Source of the DNA: Acinetobacter sp. ANC 3903
Lineage (GTDB): Bacteria > Pseudomonadota > Gammaproteobacteria > Pseudomonadales > Moraxellaceae
Assembly: GCF_002135315.1 (NCBI RefSeq)
Contig: NZ_NEGA01000012.1
Span: 51,329 to 115,328, forward strand
Reading direction: 5' to 3'
Length of the DNA: 64,000 nucleotides
Part shown: piece after piece, positions 18,218 to 27,290 of the stretch
How positions within the stretch are numbered: the first letter of the stretch is position 1
How the letters are laid out: each line of letters opens with the position of its first letter
Position numbers and translations under genes: made by a program
The notes under the pieces: generated by a model
What the model was told of the DNA's origin: nothing
Database searches by the model: none
Seen by the model: the letters and a program-made list of their open reading frames with translations, nothing else

Positions 18218-19921
18218 TTAAGCTTTCAACCACTTCTCTGCTTTGGCCTGATCTTCAATTTTGAGCTCAACTTCAGTCAATTCAGAACCACCAGCCTGAA
18301 CTTCAAAAGTCATCAACTCATCACGGCGGAAAGCAAGCAGCGTATAAGTACCCTCTTGTTTTGCATACTTCTCAACAAGTTTAGCTGTCGCTTTCAAGCC
18401 ATCAATCGCGATAATGACATCATTGGCAGACAATCCTGCTTGAGCAGCTTCACCATCACGGCGTGCAGATTGAACAACAATGCCTTCGGGTTTATCGGCA
18501 AGCTTTAAGCCAAATGGCAATGACTTGTCATTTTTAACATTAAAACTTAGACCAAACTCAGGCAGTAATTGATCAAGCGGCAATTCATCTGTAGTATTGA
18601 TCAAATGATTGATCTGTTCAAGCCAGTTATCACCGGTCAATTCATTACACAATTCAAAGATGGTACGTTCATGTACTTGAACACCATTTTGCGCATTTTT
18701 ATACAATTTACGCATTAAGGCATCCAGGCTTGAACCGCGTAAACGCAAACCCAAGTCCAGACACAGCGCCACTAAACAACCCTTGTTGTAGTAGCTGGTC
18801 CCGGCGTTATTCGAGTTTTCATCCTGACGGTAAAATTTCACCCAGGCATCAAAACTTGAATCGGCAACGCTTTGAATCGCACGTCCCGGGTTTTGTAAGT
18901 AGCGGTCTATCTGTGCTTTTAATAATTTCAGATAGGATTCTTGAGAAATCACACCACTACGCAGCAAAATCAGGTCGTCATAATAAGAAGTGAAACCTTC
19001 AAAAATCCAAAGCAGCGAAGTGTAGCCTTCTTTGTTTAAATCATAATTGACGAAATTTTCAGGACGAATAAATTTCACCAACCATGAATGGAAATATTCA
19101 TGACTGCATAGCCCCAAGAAACGCTGATAATCTGCAGACGGTTCATCAGGTTCATCGGCTTTAGGCAAGTCATCCCGTGGAGTAATAAGACTGGTACTGT
19201 TGGGATGCTCTAGACCGCCATAACTATTACCAGTTGCCATGGTCATAAAGGTATAGTCGCTAAATGGCGCAGAACCAAACATTGAAATTTCAGTGGCACA
19301 GATTTTTTCAATGTCTTGCTGCATGCGCACCGCATTCATGGCATGTTTGCCAGACACTACAAATTCATGCGGAATACCATTGGCTTCAAAGCTAAAGCGC
19401 GTTTGCTCTGCCAGCTCGAATGGCGAATCAATCAACTGGGCATAGTTTTCTGCTTTAAGCGTAAACCGACCTTTCACTAAGCTTTTAGAAGCTAAGCCTG
19501 TAGCCAGTTGGAAATGTTTCAGCTCATCTGGCAAGAATACTTCCACTTCAACCGCTTTATCTTCCTGTCCTTCTAGTCCCAGGCAGGCACAGGCCGGATT
19601 CACATACAGTCGGGTTTGATCGACATAGGCGCCACGTACCGATAAATCATAGGCATAAACATCATATTCCACCGTAATCAGTTCATGATCGGTATTAAAC
19701 AAGCGCCATTTATTCTTTTCGAATTTCTGGATTTGTAAAATGCGACCATCTTCATCATAAGCACGGACGGATTCAATATGCTTGGAAAATTCACGAATCA
19801 GATAGCTTCCCGGAATCCAAGTCGGCAATGACAATACTTGAGTTGGATCAGCGACAAAACGTAAAGTGACATGGAGCAGATGTTGACGATAATCGTCGAA
19901 TTCGATTTGATAATGCAACAT
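18218..19921 (-). CDS. M61 family metallopeptidase with PDZ domain
   Basis: A 567-residue peptidase of the M61 (glycyl aminopeptidase) family. The zinc motif HEYFHSW is near residues 274-280 and the third ligand glutamate is in LLWIFEGFTSYYDD about 35 residues later, a complete active site. A PDZ domain occupies roughly residues 475-540 (GEAAQAGLSANDVIIAIDG). No signal peptide is evident, so it is probably cytosolic. I chose the ATG at 19921 (MLHYQIEF); a TTG three codons earlier is possible. The gene is alone; its physiological substrate is unknown. Confidence 0.9.
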   Translation of the reverse strand: MLHYQIEFDDYRQHLLHVTLRFVADPTQVLSLPTWIPGSYLIREFSKHIESVRAYDEDGRILQIQKFEKNKWRLFNTDHELITVEYDVYAYDLSVRGAYVDQTRLYVNPACACLGLEGQEDKAVEVEVFLPDELKHFQLATGLASKSLVKGRFTLKAENYAQLIDSPFELAEQTRFSFEANGIPHEFVVSGKHAMNAVRMQQDIEKICATEISMFGSAPFSDYTFMTMATGNSYGGLEHPNSTSLITPRDDLPKADEPDEPSADYQRFLGLCSHEYFHSWLVKFIRPENFVNYDLNKEGYTSLLWIFEGFTSYYDDLILLRSGVISQESYLKLLKAQIDRYLQNPGRAIQSVADSSFDAWVKFYRQDENSNNAGTSYYNKGCLVALCLDLGLRLRGSSLDALMRKLYKNAQNGVQVHERTIFELCNELTGDNWLEQINHLINTTDELPLDQLLPEFGLSFNVKNDKSLPFGLKLADKPEGIVVQSARRDGEAAQAGLSANDVIIAIDGLKATAKLVEKYAKQEGTYTLLAFRRDELMTFEVQAGGSELTEVELKIEDQAKAEKWLKA

Positions 19922-20100
19922 AATGGGCAATATAAAATTTTAAAAACCTAACTTAAGGTTAGCTTAGCATTTTTTTACATTACAATGCTGAACTGTCGCA
20001 ATTGTCTACAGTTTGGACTAGTCAGCACCCCAAAAAAGGCATAGCATGCCTAAGATTTTTTTGTATGTATGGCTAAGGGATTAGTCAATAAGGAACTTCA

Positions 20101-21411
20101 TTGAAACACCTGATCTACCTCATCGCATCTTTAAGTTTATTGTGCTCCACGATAGTCAATGCGGCATTACTGAACCTTGTTCCTGAAAGTGTTGAAGCTC
20201 CAGCTTGGACTATTCTTGATACCCAATCTGGACAAGTGATTGCAGAGCACAATAGCCATGAGCAACGTGCACCGGCATCCATGACCAAAATGATGGTTGC
20301 GTATATTGCATTGAAAGAAATTGAAGCAGGTCATTTAAAGAAAGATGAGATCATCACGGCGACACCAGTGGTAAAAATGGTGCAGTGGGATGAGTCGCAG
20401 ATGTATCTTAAACAAGGTGATCAGATTACTGTAGATCAGCTTCTGGCAGGTCTGGTGGTGATGTCAGCCAATGATGCGGCTGTGACTTTGGCAGAACGCA
20501 TTTCAGGCAATGTTCCAGCTTTCATCGAACGCATGAATAAGGAAGCCAAAGCCTTGGGAATGAACGATACGCATTTTGCCAATGCGCCCGGCGTGACCAT
20601 GCCGGACCATTTTTCATCTGCTCATGACATGGCGCTGCTGGGTCAAGCACTGACCATTCACACACCTGAATATTTGCATTATTCAGTGATGCCAAGTTTC
20701 AGTTATAACAAGCGTTTTCACCGTGCAACCAACCTGGCGCTCAAATTTGACCCGAGTGTGGATGGTTTAAAAACTGGTTTTACCAAAGCGGCGGGTTATA
20801 ACCTGGCACTCACTGCACACCGTCCGACCGCTAATCCCACAATGCCTGAACGTCGCCTGATTGTTGTAGTGATGGGGACAAAAAATGCCTTAAAACGTGC
20901 TGAAGTTGCCCACACCCTGCTAGACATGGCCTATACCTATACCCGCAATGAAGTAGCAATTAAAGATAAACAGTTAATTGCTGAATTGCCGGTGATTAAA
21001 TCTACTTTAAAAATGTTTAAGCTGGAAACCAAAAAACCGCAGATTGTGACCACGTCTTTATACGATCAGCCCTATGCCATTGACTTGCAAGCCTATGACA
21101 CAGCCAATCAACGTATTATGCTGAATACAGGCAATGGCACCATTCAGGCAATCGAACCCTTACAAGAAACCAAAACGCACTTAAATGTGAAAATCAATGA
21201 GCAATTGCTTTCTGCTCCGCTTGCCAAAGTCATGCAACTGGCCACTGTACAGGTCTATCAAAATAATCAGCTGATCCGAACCATTGCCATTGAAGATGAT
21301 GTGCAAATTGAAGAAGCCAATTTCTTGCAGAAAATTGCCATCTGGTTCAAGCAACTGTTTAGTTTATTTTCCAGTGAAAAAACTGAAATCAAAATGTATC
21401 CTCTAGGTTAA
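20101..21411 (+). CDS. dacC: D-alanyl-D-alanine carboxypeptidase (PBP5/6 type)
   Basis: Low-molecular-weight penicillin-binding protein that trims the terminal D-Ala of peptidoglycan pentapeptides. The start is TTG at 20101 with AAGGA 6 nt before it. A signal peptide ends near A21. All three serine-enzyme motifs are present: S60-M-T-K63, S122-A-N and K224-T-G. The C-terminal domain is followed by an amphipathic segment (FLQKIAIWFKQLFSLFSS) of the kind that holds PBP5 to the inner membrane. Length 436, slightly longer than E. coli PBP5. Single gene with a strong terminator further downstream. Confidence 0.93.
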   Translation: MKHLIYLIASLSLLCSTIVNAALLNLVPESVEAPAWTILDTQSGQVIAEHNSHEQRAPASMTKMMVAYIALKEIEAGHLKKDEIITATPVVKMVQWDESQMYLKQGDQITVDQLLAGLVVMSANDAAVTLAERISGNVPAFIERMNKEAKALGMNDTHFANAPGVTMPDHFSSAHDMALLGQALTIHTPEYLHYSVMPSFSYNKRFHRATNLALKFDPSVDGLKTGFTKAAGYNLALTAHRPTANPTMPERRLIVVVMGTKNALKRAEVAHTLLDMAYTYTRNEVAIKDKQLIAELPVIKSTLKMFKLETKKPQIVTTSLYDQPYAIDLQAYDTANQRIMLNTGNGTIQAIEPLQETKTHLNVKINEQLLSAPLAKVMQLATVQVYQNNQLIRTIAIEDDVQIEEANFLQKIAIWFKQLFSLFSSEKTEIKMYPLG

Positions 21412-21482
21412 TGAATAGACTTAAGCCAGGTAATCTAACTATCAAATTCATAAAATAATCATTTAGATAAAAGCAATGAATT

Positions 21483-21517
21483 GAAGATGGCATGTATATG
21501 CCATCTTCTTTTTTTGA
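21483..21517 (+). terminator. terminator after dacC
   Basis: GAAGATGGCAT GTAT ATGCCATCTTC is a perfect 11-bp stem with a tetraloop, followed by seven or more Ts. Confidence 0.93.
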
Positions 21518-21528
21518 GCCGAAAATTC

Positions 21529-21769
21529 ATGCTGGATATCATAGAAGCACAAATTCAATACCCCTCAAAACATGCTCAAATTGCCCCAAAGCTTCACTGT
21601 GTCATTCAACCATCATCAAATTGCTGGAGTATGACGGGGGGTGAATCAAGATGCGTTGTTTTATGACCAGAAATACAGTTTCAATGAAAAAATTGTATTG
21701 AAATTAGAAAAACCATCCCCACTATTAAAAAAACGCCATAAAAGTATGGAAAATGCAGATTTTTGCTAA
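21529..21769 (+). pseudogene. possible frameshifted short gene, unknown
   Basis: In the dacC-slyD gap an ORF begins MLDIIEAQIQYP and reaches SSNCWSMTG, where a run of six Gs occurs (about 21636-21641). In the original frame it soon stops; one base fewer in the G-run lets translation continue as VNQDALFYDQKYSFNEKIVL to a stop at 21769, about 79 residues in all. The second part reads like real protein. Either a decayed fragment or a homopolymer sequencing error. No family recognised, and no convincing ribosome site. Confidence 0.35.
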
Positions 21770-21835
21770 ATTTAGTCTACAAAATTCGCTTTTCACTTTA
21801 TTATGTACCCTTAAAAAATTGAATGGATCAATAAC

Positions 21836-22318
21836 ATGACTGCTATTGCAAATGACCTCGTAGTTTCTTTCCACTACACGTTGACTAACGCAGAGGGAGA
21901 AACTCTCGACCAATCACAAGGTGAGCCACTTGCATATTTGCACGGTGCAGGCAACATCATCCCTGGTTTAGAAAACGCTTTAGTAGGCAAAACTGTTGGT
22001 GAAAAATTCACTGTTAACGTTCCTGCTGCTGAAGGTTATGGCGAATACAATCCTGACCTAGTACAAGAAGTTCCAGCTAAAATGTTCCAAGGTGTAGACA
22101 ACATCCAACCTGGTATGCAATTCCAAGCTCAAACTGACGATGGCGTTCAAATCGTTACTGTTAAAGCGGTTGAAGGCGAGAATATTGTTGTAGATGCAAA
22201 CTTCCCACTTGCTGGTCAAGATTTAACTTTTGAAGTTGAAATCGTTGAAATTCGTGAAGCTTCTGCTGAAGAATTAGAACACGGTCACGTACACGGTGCA
22301 GGTGGTCATCACCACTAA
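21836..22318 (+). CDS. slyD: SlyD-like FKBP-type peptidyl-prolyl isomerase
   Basis: A 160-residue cytosolic prolyl isomerase and chaperone. The N-terminal FKBP half-domain (VVSFHYTLTNAEGETLDQSQ, then LAYLHGAGNIIPGLENAL) is interrupted by an insert-in-flap domain as in SlyD. The C-terminus is short but histidine-rich (EHGHVHGAGGHHH), consistent with metal binding, though lacking the long Cys/His tail of E. coli SlyD. Codon choice is markedly biased (GTT, GAA, GGT), suggesting high expression. Confidence 0.92.
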   Translation: MTAIANDLVVSFHYTLTNAEGETLDQSQGEPLAYLHGAGNIIPGLENALVGKTVGEKFTVNVPAAEGYGEYNPDLVQEVPAKMFQGVDNIQPGMQFQAQTDDGVQIVTVKAVEGENIVVDANFPLAGQDLTFEVEIVEIREASAEELEHGHVHGAGGHHH

Positions 22319-22334
22319 GATCGGCACCGGTCAG

Positions 22335-22365
22335 AAAAGGCAAAGTTTTTACTTTGCCTTTTTTA
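22335..22365 (+). terminator. terminator after slyD
   Basis: AAAAGGCAAAG TTTTTA CTTTGCCTTTTTT: perfect stem plus T-run. Confidence 0.93.
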
Positions 22366-22437
22366 TTGCCTTGAATTTTTGAGTGCAAATGGATTAGGCA
22401 AAAAAAATTCCGTGTATGACATATTATAAGAACAGAT

Positions 22438-23136
22438 TTATAACTGGCTGATGTGTTTTAAGCGCTGCATATCGAGAATTCGAATCTGGCTATAATTCCA
22501 CTCGACAATGTGTTGTTGGATAAAATATTGCAGTTGCTTATTTAAAGTTTGACGCGACACATTCAGTAATTCGGCAAAATCCTGCTGGCTCATTTTAAAT
22601 TGAATAGTTGAATGGGTCTGACTTAGGGGCGTTGCCTGCTGTCCCAAGATGATTAAATGTCGCGCAATTTTTTGATTGATACTCGCGGTTTGCAGATAAC
22701 GGTTTTTCTCCATTAGGCCATACATCCGTTCACTCAGTAATTGAATAATCTGCCACATGGCTGGTGGCTGCTGTTGTAATTGTGCCAGAAAAACCTGACC
22801 TGAAATCACCGCGACTTCAACTTGCTCTACGGCATAAAAATCGAAATTTAGCGGTTTTTGCTGTAAAAATGGCACTAAATTAAACACTGAATACATTTTC
22901 ACATAGTCACTGACTTTAAACTCGCCATCACTGAGCAACCAGCCAATCTGCATCCGTCCAGACAGCAACACATAAATATCATCCAGTTTTTGCTGATAAC
23001 GCAAAATCTGCTGTTGCGGTAAAAAACGCAGATATTTCACCTGCTGCAATAAAGTTTGATGGGATTGTGCTGTGAATCCAGAAAAGACCGCATCCTCTTC
23101 AAAGATCTGCTGTAATTTGTCTGCGCGACTGAGCAT
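22438..23136 (-). CDS. Crp/Fnr-family transcriptional regulator
   Basis: A 232-residue regulator: residues about 20-130 form a cyclic-nucleotide-binding-like beta barrel, followed by a long helix, then a winged HTH (QQDFAELLNVSRQTLNKQLQ) near residues 180-200. The cNMP pocket's arginine/glutamate signature is not well conserved, and there is no N-terminal cysteine cluster, so the ligand is unclear. It lies just downstream of the dioxygenase gene on the same strand, but a terminator (23159-23190) separates them. The HTH resembles that of the regulator at the left window edge. Confidence 0.85.
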   Translation of the reverse strand: MLSRADKLQQIFEEDAVFSGFTAQSHQTLLQQVKYLRFLPQQQILRYQQKLDDIYVLLSGRMQIGWLLSDGEFKVSDYVKMYSVFNLVPFLQQKPLNFDFYAVEQVEVAVISGQVFLAQLQQQPPAMWQIIQLLSERMYGLMEKNRYLQTASINQKIARHLIILGQQATPLSQTHSTIQFKMSQQDFAELLNVSRQTLNKQLQYFIQQHIVEWNYSQIRILDMQRLKHISQL

Positions 23137-23158
23137 GGGAATTTATCGATCTCATACA

Positions 23159-23190
23159 AATAAAAAACCTAGTACAGCAGATACTAGGTT
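23159..23190 (-). terminator. terminator after the TauD-like gene
   Basis: On the minus strand AACCTAGTA TCTGCTG TACTAGGTT forms a perfect 9-bp stem and is followed by TTTTATTT. Confidence 0.85.
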
Positions 23191-23282
23191 CTTGATATCT
23201 TTAGACCAACCAATTTTTAGCGCTATGTATATCTCGAATTTAGATCAATCTGATTCAACACAACGTAATTATATAGTTTTGA

Positions 23283-24254
23283 TTAAGATGCTTTTTCCAG
23301 AATTTGACCATTTTCAAAAGTAAAATTAGAAATGTCCTGTTTTACCACTTTCTTTAAGTTCACGCTTGGACGATCATCCACCCCAACCGGGATATCGCCT
23401 TCAATGGTGACACGGCGTACCACACGCAGGTCATCGCCATAATCGTTGATTGCACGGTGTTGTGTGGCACGGTTATCCCAGATTGCAACATCTCCTACGC
23501 TCCAGCGCCAACGCACGATGTTCTCCAAATTTACTGCATAGTCTTGGAAAAGTTCAAATAAGCGACGTGAATCTTGGCTGTTATAACCGACAAAGCGTTT
23601 GAAGAAGTGCCCCAACAACAAGGTTTTCTCTCCGCTTTCAGGATGTACCCGCACCAATGGATGCTCTGTTTCATATTCGGTTGAATTGAATAGTGCACGA
23701 TATTTTTCAGCATCAATGCGTGAATTGGTCGTCACTTTAGAGGCATAGTCATAATCATTGCTATGCACAGCACGCAAGCTGTCTGCCAAAATTTTCAGTT
23801 CTGCTGGCAAATCATTATAAGCAGATGTGGTATTTGCCCAAACGGTATCACCACCTGCCGCCGGTGCAACGATGCTACGTAAAATGGAAGCCTTTGGATA
23901 GTCTTCAATAAAGCTGATGTCGGTATGCCAGGTATCGGCACGTCCGCCACGTGAATCCAGCTCAAGTACATGTGCTGTTCCACTTTTTACCGGTACGGTT
24001 GGGTGGTTTAAAGGCTTACCTAATAATGCAGCAAAACCCTCTTGCTCATCATCGGTTAAATGTTGCTGGTTTTTAAAGAAGATTGCCTTGTACTTGACCA
24101 AAGCGTGATTAATTTCATAGACCGTGTCCTGATCTAAATTTGAAGAGAGTTTGATCCCTTCAATTTCCGCACCAATACGGCCGGTAATCGGTTTGACCTG
24201 AATATGCTGATACTGGTAATTCGGATCGTATGATTTTGTCTGAGTTTGGCTCAT
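23283..24254 (-). CDS. TauD/TfdA family Fe(II)/2-oxoglutarate dioxygenase
   Basis: A 323-residue non-haem iron oxygenase that would hydroxylate a small sulfur-containing or related organic substrate with 2-oxoglutarate. The facial triad is visible: H110 and D112 in ADTWHTDISF and H266 in TQHRAINDYG, with arginines after it (LRVVRRV) for 2-oxoglutarate. It is longer than E. coli TauD (283) and closer to the AtsK/alkylsulfatase group in size and opening sequence (VKPITGRIGAEIEGIKL). No transporter is adjacent. A 22-bp perfect palindrome lies 76 bp before its start, so specific repression is likely. Confidence 0.88.
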   Translation of the reverse strand: MSQTQTKSYDPNYQYQHIQVKPITGRIGAEIEGIKLSSNLDQDTVYEINHALVKYKAIFFKNQQHLTDDEQEGFAALLGKPLNHPTVPVKSGTAHVLELDSRGGRADTWHTDISFIEDYPKASILRSIVAPAAGGDTVWANTTSAYNDLPAELKILADSLRAVHSNDYDYASKVTTNSRIDAEKYRALFNSTEYETEHPLVRVHPESGEKTLLLGHFFKRFVGYNSQDSRRLFELFQDYAVNLENIVRWRWSVGDVAIWDNRATQHRAINDYGDDLRVVRRVTIEGDIPVGVDDRPSVNLKKVVKQDISNFTFENGQILEKAS

Positions 24255-24329
24255 GGCTATTCCTTATATTTCAATTGTTATTGCAAGGTTGTGTTGTTGA
24301 AATACAGTCTGCCCTTAAATCGTGATAAA

Positions 24330-24351
24330 CACTGTCAAACGTTTGACAGTG
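24330..24351. promoter_or_regulatory. 22-bp perfect palindrome, probable operator of the TauD-like gene
   Basis: CACTGTCAAA and its complement TTTGACAGTG meet at a central CG, giving a fully symmetric 22-bp site, 76 bp upstream of the dioxygenase start and 189 bp before yqhA. The sequence has no T-run, so it is not a terminator. The 286-bp gap holds no ORF. It fits a dimeric repressor (TetR- or GntR-like) encoded elsewhere. Confidence 0.6.
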
Positions 24352-24540
24352 AACAGCACAATACGTTCTGAAGTTTTGAAGATTTCTGATTTAGGGTTTA
24401 AAGCTTAGATCTATCAACTGTGGAACCAAATGAATACTTAAACAATCACAAGCCATTAAAAAACATAAATAATTCTCGAATTTTAAAATTGAATTATTTA
24501 TGATCGAGTCAAAACATAAAGAATGTCACTTGATGAATGA

Positions 24541-25029
24541 ATGGAACGTTTCTTTCACAATACCATGTATGCAGCACGCTGGATTTTAGCCCCGGTCTAT
24601 TTTGGGCTTTCATTTGCACTGCTGCTGTTGGCGATTAAATTCTTTCAGGAAGTCTGGCATGTTTTGCCGCATATTTTGCAATATTCTGAAGCCGACTTAA
24701 TTCTGGTGATTTTATCTTTGGTCGATATGACTATGGTCGGTGGCCTGATTGTGATGGTGATGTTTTCCGGCTATGAAAACTTTGTTTCACAACTGAAAAT
24801 TCAAAATGAAGATACCCGCCTGAATTGGCTTGGAAAAATGGATGCCAACTCGCTTAAACTAAAAGTTGCAGCATCTTTTGTCGCCATTTCATCCATTCAT
24901 TTACTGCGCATTTTTATGGACGCTAAAAATATTCCGAATGACAAAATCATGTGGTACATCATTATGCATCTGACCTTTGTGTTCTCTGCATTTATGATGG
25001 GATATCTAGATAAGATCAGTAAACACTAA
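24541..25029 (+). CDS. YqhA family (UPF0114) inner-membrane protein
   Basis: A 162-residue membrane protein with four hydrophobic segments. The family pattern is recognisable: [20 protein letters not shown] at the N-terminus and [23 protein letters not shown] in the middle. Function in the family is not established. Length matches the family (about 160-180). It is monocistronic with a terminator at 25049-25074. Confidence 0.85.
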   Translation: MERFFHNTMYAARWILAPVYFGLSFALLLLAIKFFQEVWHVLPHILQYSEADLILVILSLVDMTMVGGLIVMVMFSGYENFVSQLKIQNEDTRLNWLGKMDANSLKLKVAASFVAISSIHLLRIFMDAKNIPNDKIMWYIIMHLTFVFSAFMMGYLDKISKH

Positions 25030-25048
25030 TTGTCCCATTCAAATATTC

Positions 25049-25074
25049 AAAGCCCCTGAGTTGGGGCTTTTTCT
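25049..25074 (+). terminator. terminator after yqhA
   Basis: AAAGCCCCTGAGTTGGGGCTTTTTC: a GC-rich stem with a small loop and T-run, between two convergent genes. Confidence 0.92.
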
Positions 25075-25095
25075 CACCAAGACGATAAAACTTGA

Positions 25096-25500
25096 TTATA
25101 GATAATCACCTTCACGCTCGGGTTGATACAACACGCGTTCTATTTTAACTTTCATAATGTGACCATCTGGCTGCGGCCATTCTATTTCCTGACCTTCAGC
25201 CAAGCCTAAAATGGCAGCACCGACTGGTGCAAGTACATTGACCTGCCCTTTCTCACCGAGAAAATCATGCGGATAAACCAGGGTAATTGTTGTGGGTTCA
25301 CTTGCAGGCGCAATGATAATGGATACCCGTGCATTCATCGTCACCACGTTTGCCGGCATATCTTTCGGAGCAACCACTTCAGCACGTGCAAGCTCATCTT
25401 CCAGATGCTGCATCGTGGGTGTCAGTTTAGATTGATGCTCAAGCATGGTTTCTAAACGTTCAAGATCTTGTTGTGAAATAACAATTGTGGGTCTTTGCAT
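25096..25500 (-). CDS. rnk: nucleoside diphosphate kinase regulator (Rnk/GreA-like)
   Basis: A 134-residue protein with a short N-terminal coiled-coil (LERLETMLEHQSKL) and a C-terminal GreA/B-type FKBP-like domain (VYPHDFLGEKGQVNVLAPVGAAILGL, with the ending EIEWPQPDG). Rnk proteins bind RNA polymerase near the secondary channel. The coiled coil is much shorter than in GreA or GreB and lacks their acidic tip, which argues for Rnk. Confidence 0.88.
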   Translation of the reverse strand: MQRPTIVISQQDLERLETMLEHQSKLTPTMQHLEDELARAEVVAPKDMPANVVTMNARVSIIIAPASEPTTITLVYPHDFLGEKGQVNVLAPVGAAILGLAEGQEIEWPQPDGHIMKVKIERVLYQPEREGDYL

Positions 25501-25623
25501 ATTAAAATTCCTCTTTTTCCACTTTTTTTCATTCAGTAATAATAAGGCTAACTATTTAGTTGATTTATAATTTATTTCAAGTATACATATGTATATAAAT
25601 AATTACTCAACAAGAATAATACG

Positions 25624-27240
25624 ATGTCGCTTACTGAACTTCATTCAGCAGTGGAGCCTAGCTCTCACGATTTTATGCAGAATATTCGCAGTCATTTTCA
25701 AATTCCAGAACACCAACATGAATTTTATATTGCTTCTGCACTTAAAACCGTTAATTTTGATGGTACATTTGCCAGTTTTGAGCGACTGGATCAGCTATTT
25801 ACAGCATTTAAAAAGCAAATAGGTACACAAACTTCAGATTTTGTTGAAGATCCGCTAAAACTGAATACAGTCTACTTGATCGCCAGTTATATAGGACAAT
25901 TTATCAGCCAGAAATTGGGCTTTGATGAAAAATGGCAAAATTTTGAAGAGTTACAAAGCAATTTTATAAAATTCCGCGATCGTCCCAATAACTTGGTACA
26001 TAGCTATGCGCTGAATTGCAATAATCAAATTATTTTACCGCTGCACTATGTGGCAAAGCATTTTTGTGAAGATGATTTACCGCTCAGCATCAGCCAGGAA
26101 ATTGAAGCAATTATTTTGAATTATCAAATTATATTTGCAGATGAACGCCATAAATTTACTGAACAAATGCACGATTTACAAAGCATGTATTTCAAAGCTT
26201 ATCCACTCTTTTGCGGCTCTGCTTTTCAAAATCTGATTCAAATCTCCAATCTTGACCATAGCATTTCCAGTCTGGATCGTTTAGATGATCTGATGCGCGA
26301 AATTCGCCAGAATTATATGGTTTCAGTTGATAAATTCCTGGAAGACGATGCCAATTTTTTCTTTATTTTGTTTCTATCTGCTTATGTTGGACAAGTCATT
26401 GCTGAGCAGGCTGAAACTTCGCTACGCTGGTTCCGTCCTGAGCAAGTCAGCCAGATGCTGGGGCAGCAAATCTCGGATGCTTTAACTACCTGTCGGATTG
26501 CCCAGATTAATGCCTCGATTTTTTTTGTGACCCAGCATATTTGCCAGTTTTTATTTGAACCGGTCATCTCTGAATCAAGTAAACAATATGTTTTAAATGC
26601 CCTGCAAACCATCAAAGCTACCAGAAATCCTATTTATTTGGCGGAAGATATGCAAAAAACCAATAGCAATTTACATCAATCACCATTTTATGATGCTTTA
26701 TATCGTGCAGGTCAGTTATGCCATTTTTTGTTGCTGCATATTCACGGAATGGTTCCTCGTACCTCTCCCGAGCAAAGCCTGACACCCACCAGTTTTCCAC
26801 CGGGTCATACCTTTTTTAGCTATATGGAAGGGCCGGATGGACCATTAAGGCAGCTGGATAGCAACCCTGAAAAATATCCCTATAATGTGCTGGGTTATGA
26901 AATGTATGCTTGCCTCCCGCATGTACGAACCGATGCCATTTCCCTGCATGTACGTAATTATGGCGAACAGCATATGAATATTCATTTGGTCATACCCTTT
27001 TTTCAGGTATTTGACTATCGTGGTTTTTGTATTTTGCAGCCTTATTTTCTGAGTAGCGATGCAATCACCAGCAAAAATTTACCTGAGATTTATCATGCAA
27101 TGGGCGCATTTTATAAAGGTATTCAAGATAGCGAACAAAAACGCCCAGCCACTTCCCAAATTTGGGCACAATATTACAAACCGGGTAAATTCCCTTATCC
27201 AAAAGCCATGCAACAGAACATTCCACAACTGGTGTCATAA
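25624..27240 (+). CDS. unknown 538-aa protein with internal duplication
   Basis: I do not recognise this protein. It is soluble, without signal peptide or clear membrane segments. Two related segments are visible: residues about 55-100 (FERLDQLFTAFKKQ, then DFVEDPLKLNTVYLIASYIGQFIS) and about 218-265 (LDRLDDLMREIRQN, then KFLEDDANFFFILFLSAYVGQVIA), so the N-terminal 380 residues look like two copies of an about 165-residue helical domain. Residues 395-530 form a third, different region (GHTFFSYMEGPDGPLRQL; MNIHLVIPFFQVFDYRGFC). It is a single gene ending at a strong terminator. The start at 25624 (MSLTELH) is the first ATG in the frame after the AT-rich leader. Confidence 0.7.
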   Translation: MSLTELHSAVEPSSHDFMQNIRSHFQIPEHQHEFYIASALKTVNFDGTFASFERLDQLFTAFKKQIGTQTSDFVEDPLKLNTVYLIASYIGQFISQKLGFDEKWQNFEELQSNFIKFRDRPNNLVHSYALNCNNQIILPLHYVAKHFCEDDLPLSISQEIEAIILNYQIIFADERHKFTEQMHDLQSMYFKAYPLFCGSAFQNLIQISNLDHSISSLDRLDDLMREIRQNYMVSVDKFLEDDANFFFILFLSAYVGQVIAEQAETSLRWFRPEQVSQMLGQQISDALTTCRIAQINASIFFVTQHICQFLFEPVISESSKQYVLNALQTIKATRNPIYLAEDMQKTNSNLHQSPFYDALYRAGQLCHFLLLHIHGMVPRTSPEQSLTPTSFPPGHTFFSYMEGPDGPLRQLDSNPEKYPYNVLGYEMYACLPHVRTDAISLHVRNYGEQHMNIHLVIPFFQVFDYRGFCILQPYFLSSDAITSKNLPEIYHAMGAFYKGIQDSEQKRPATSQIWAQYYKPGKFPYPKAMQQNIPQLVS

Positions 27241-27248
27241 AAAAATGC

Positions 27249-27282
27249 AAAAAAAAGCCTCCATACAGGAGGCTTTTTTAAG
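27249..27282. terminator. bidirectional terminator
   Basis: AAAAAAAGCCTCC ATACA GGAGGCTTTTTT between two convergent genes has A- and T-runs on both sides. Confidence 0.93.
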
Positions 27283-27290
27283 TAAGAAAC

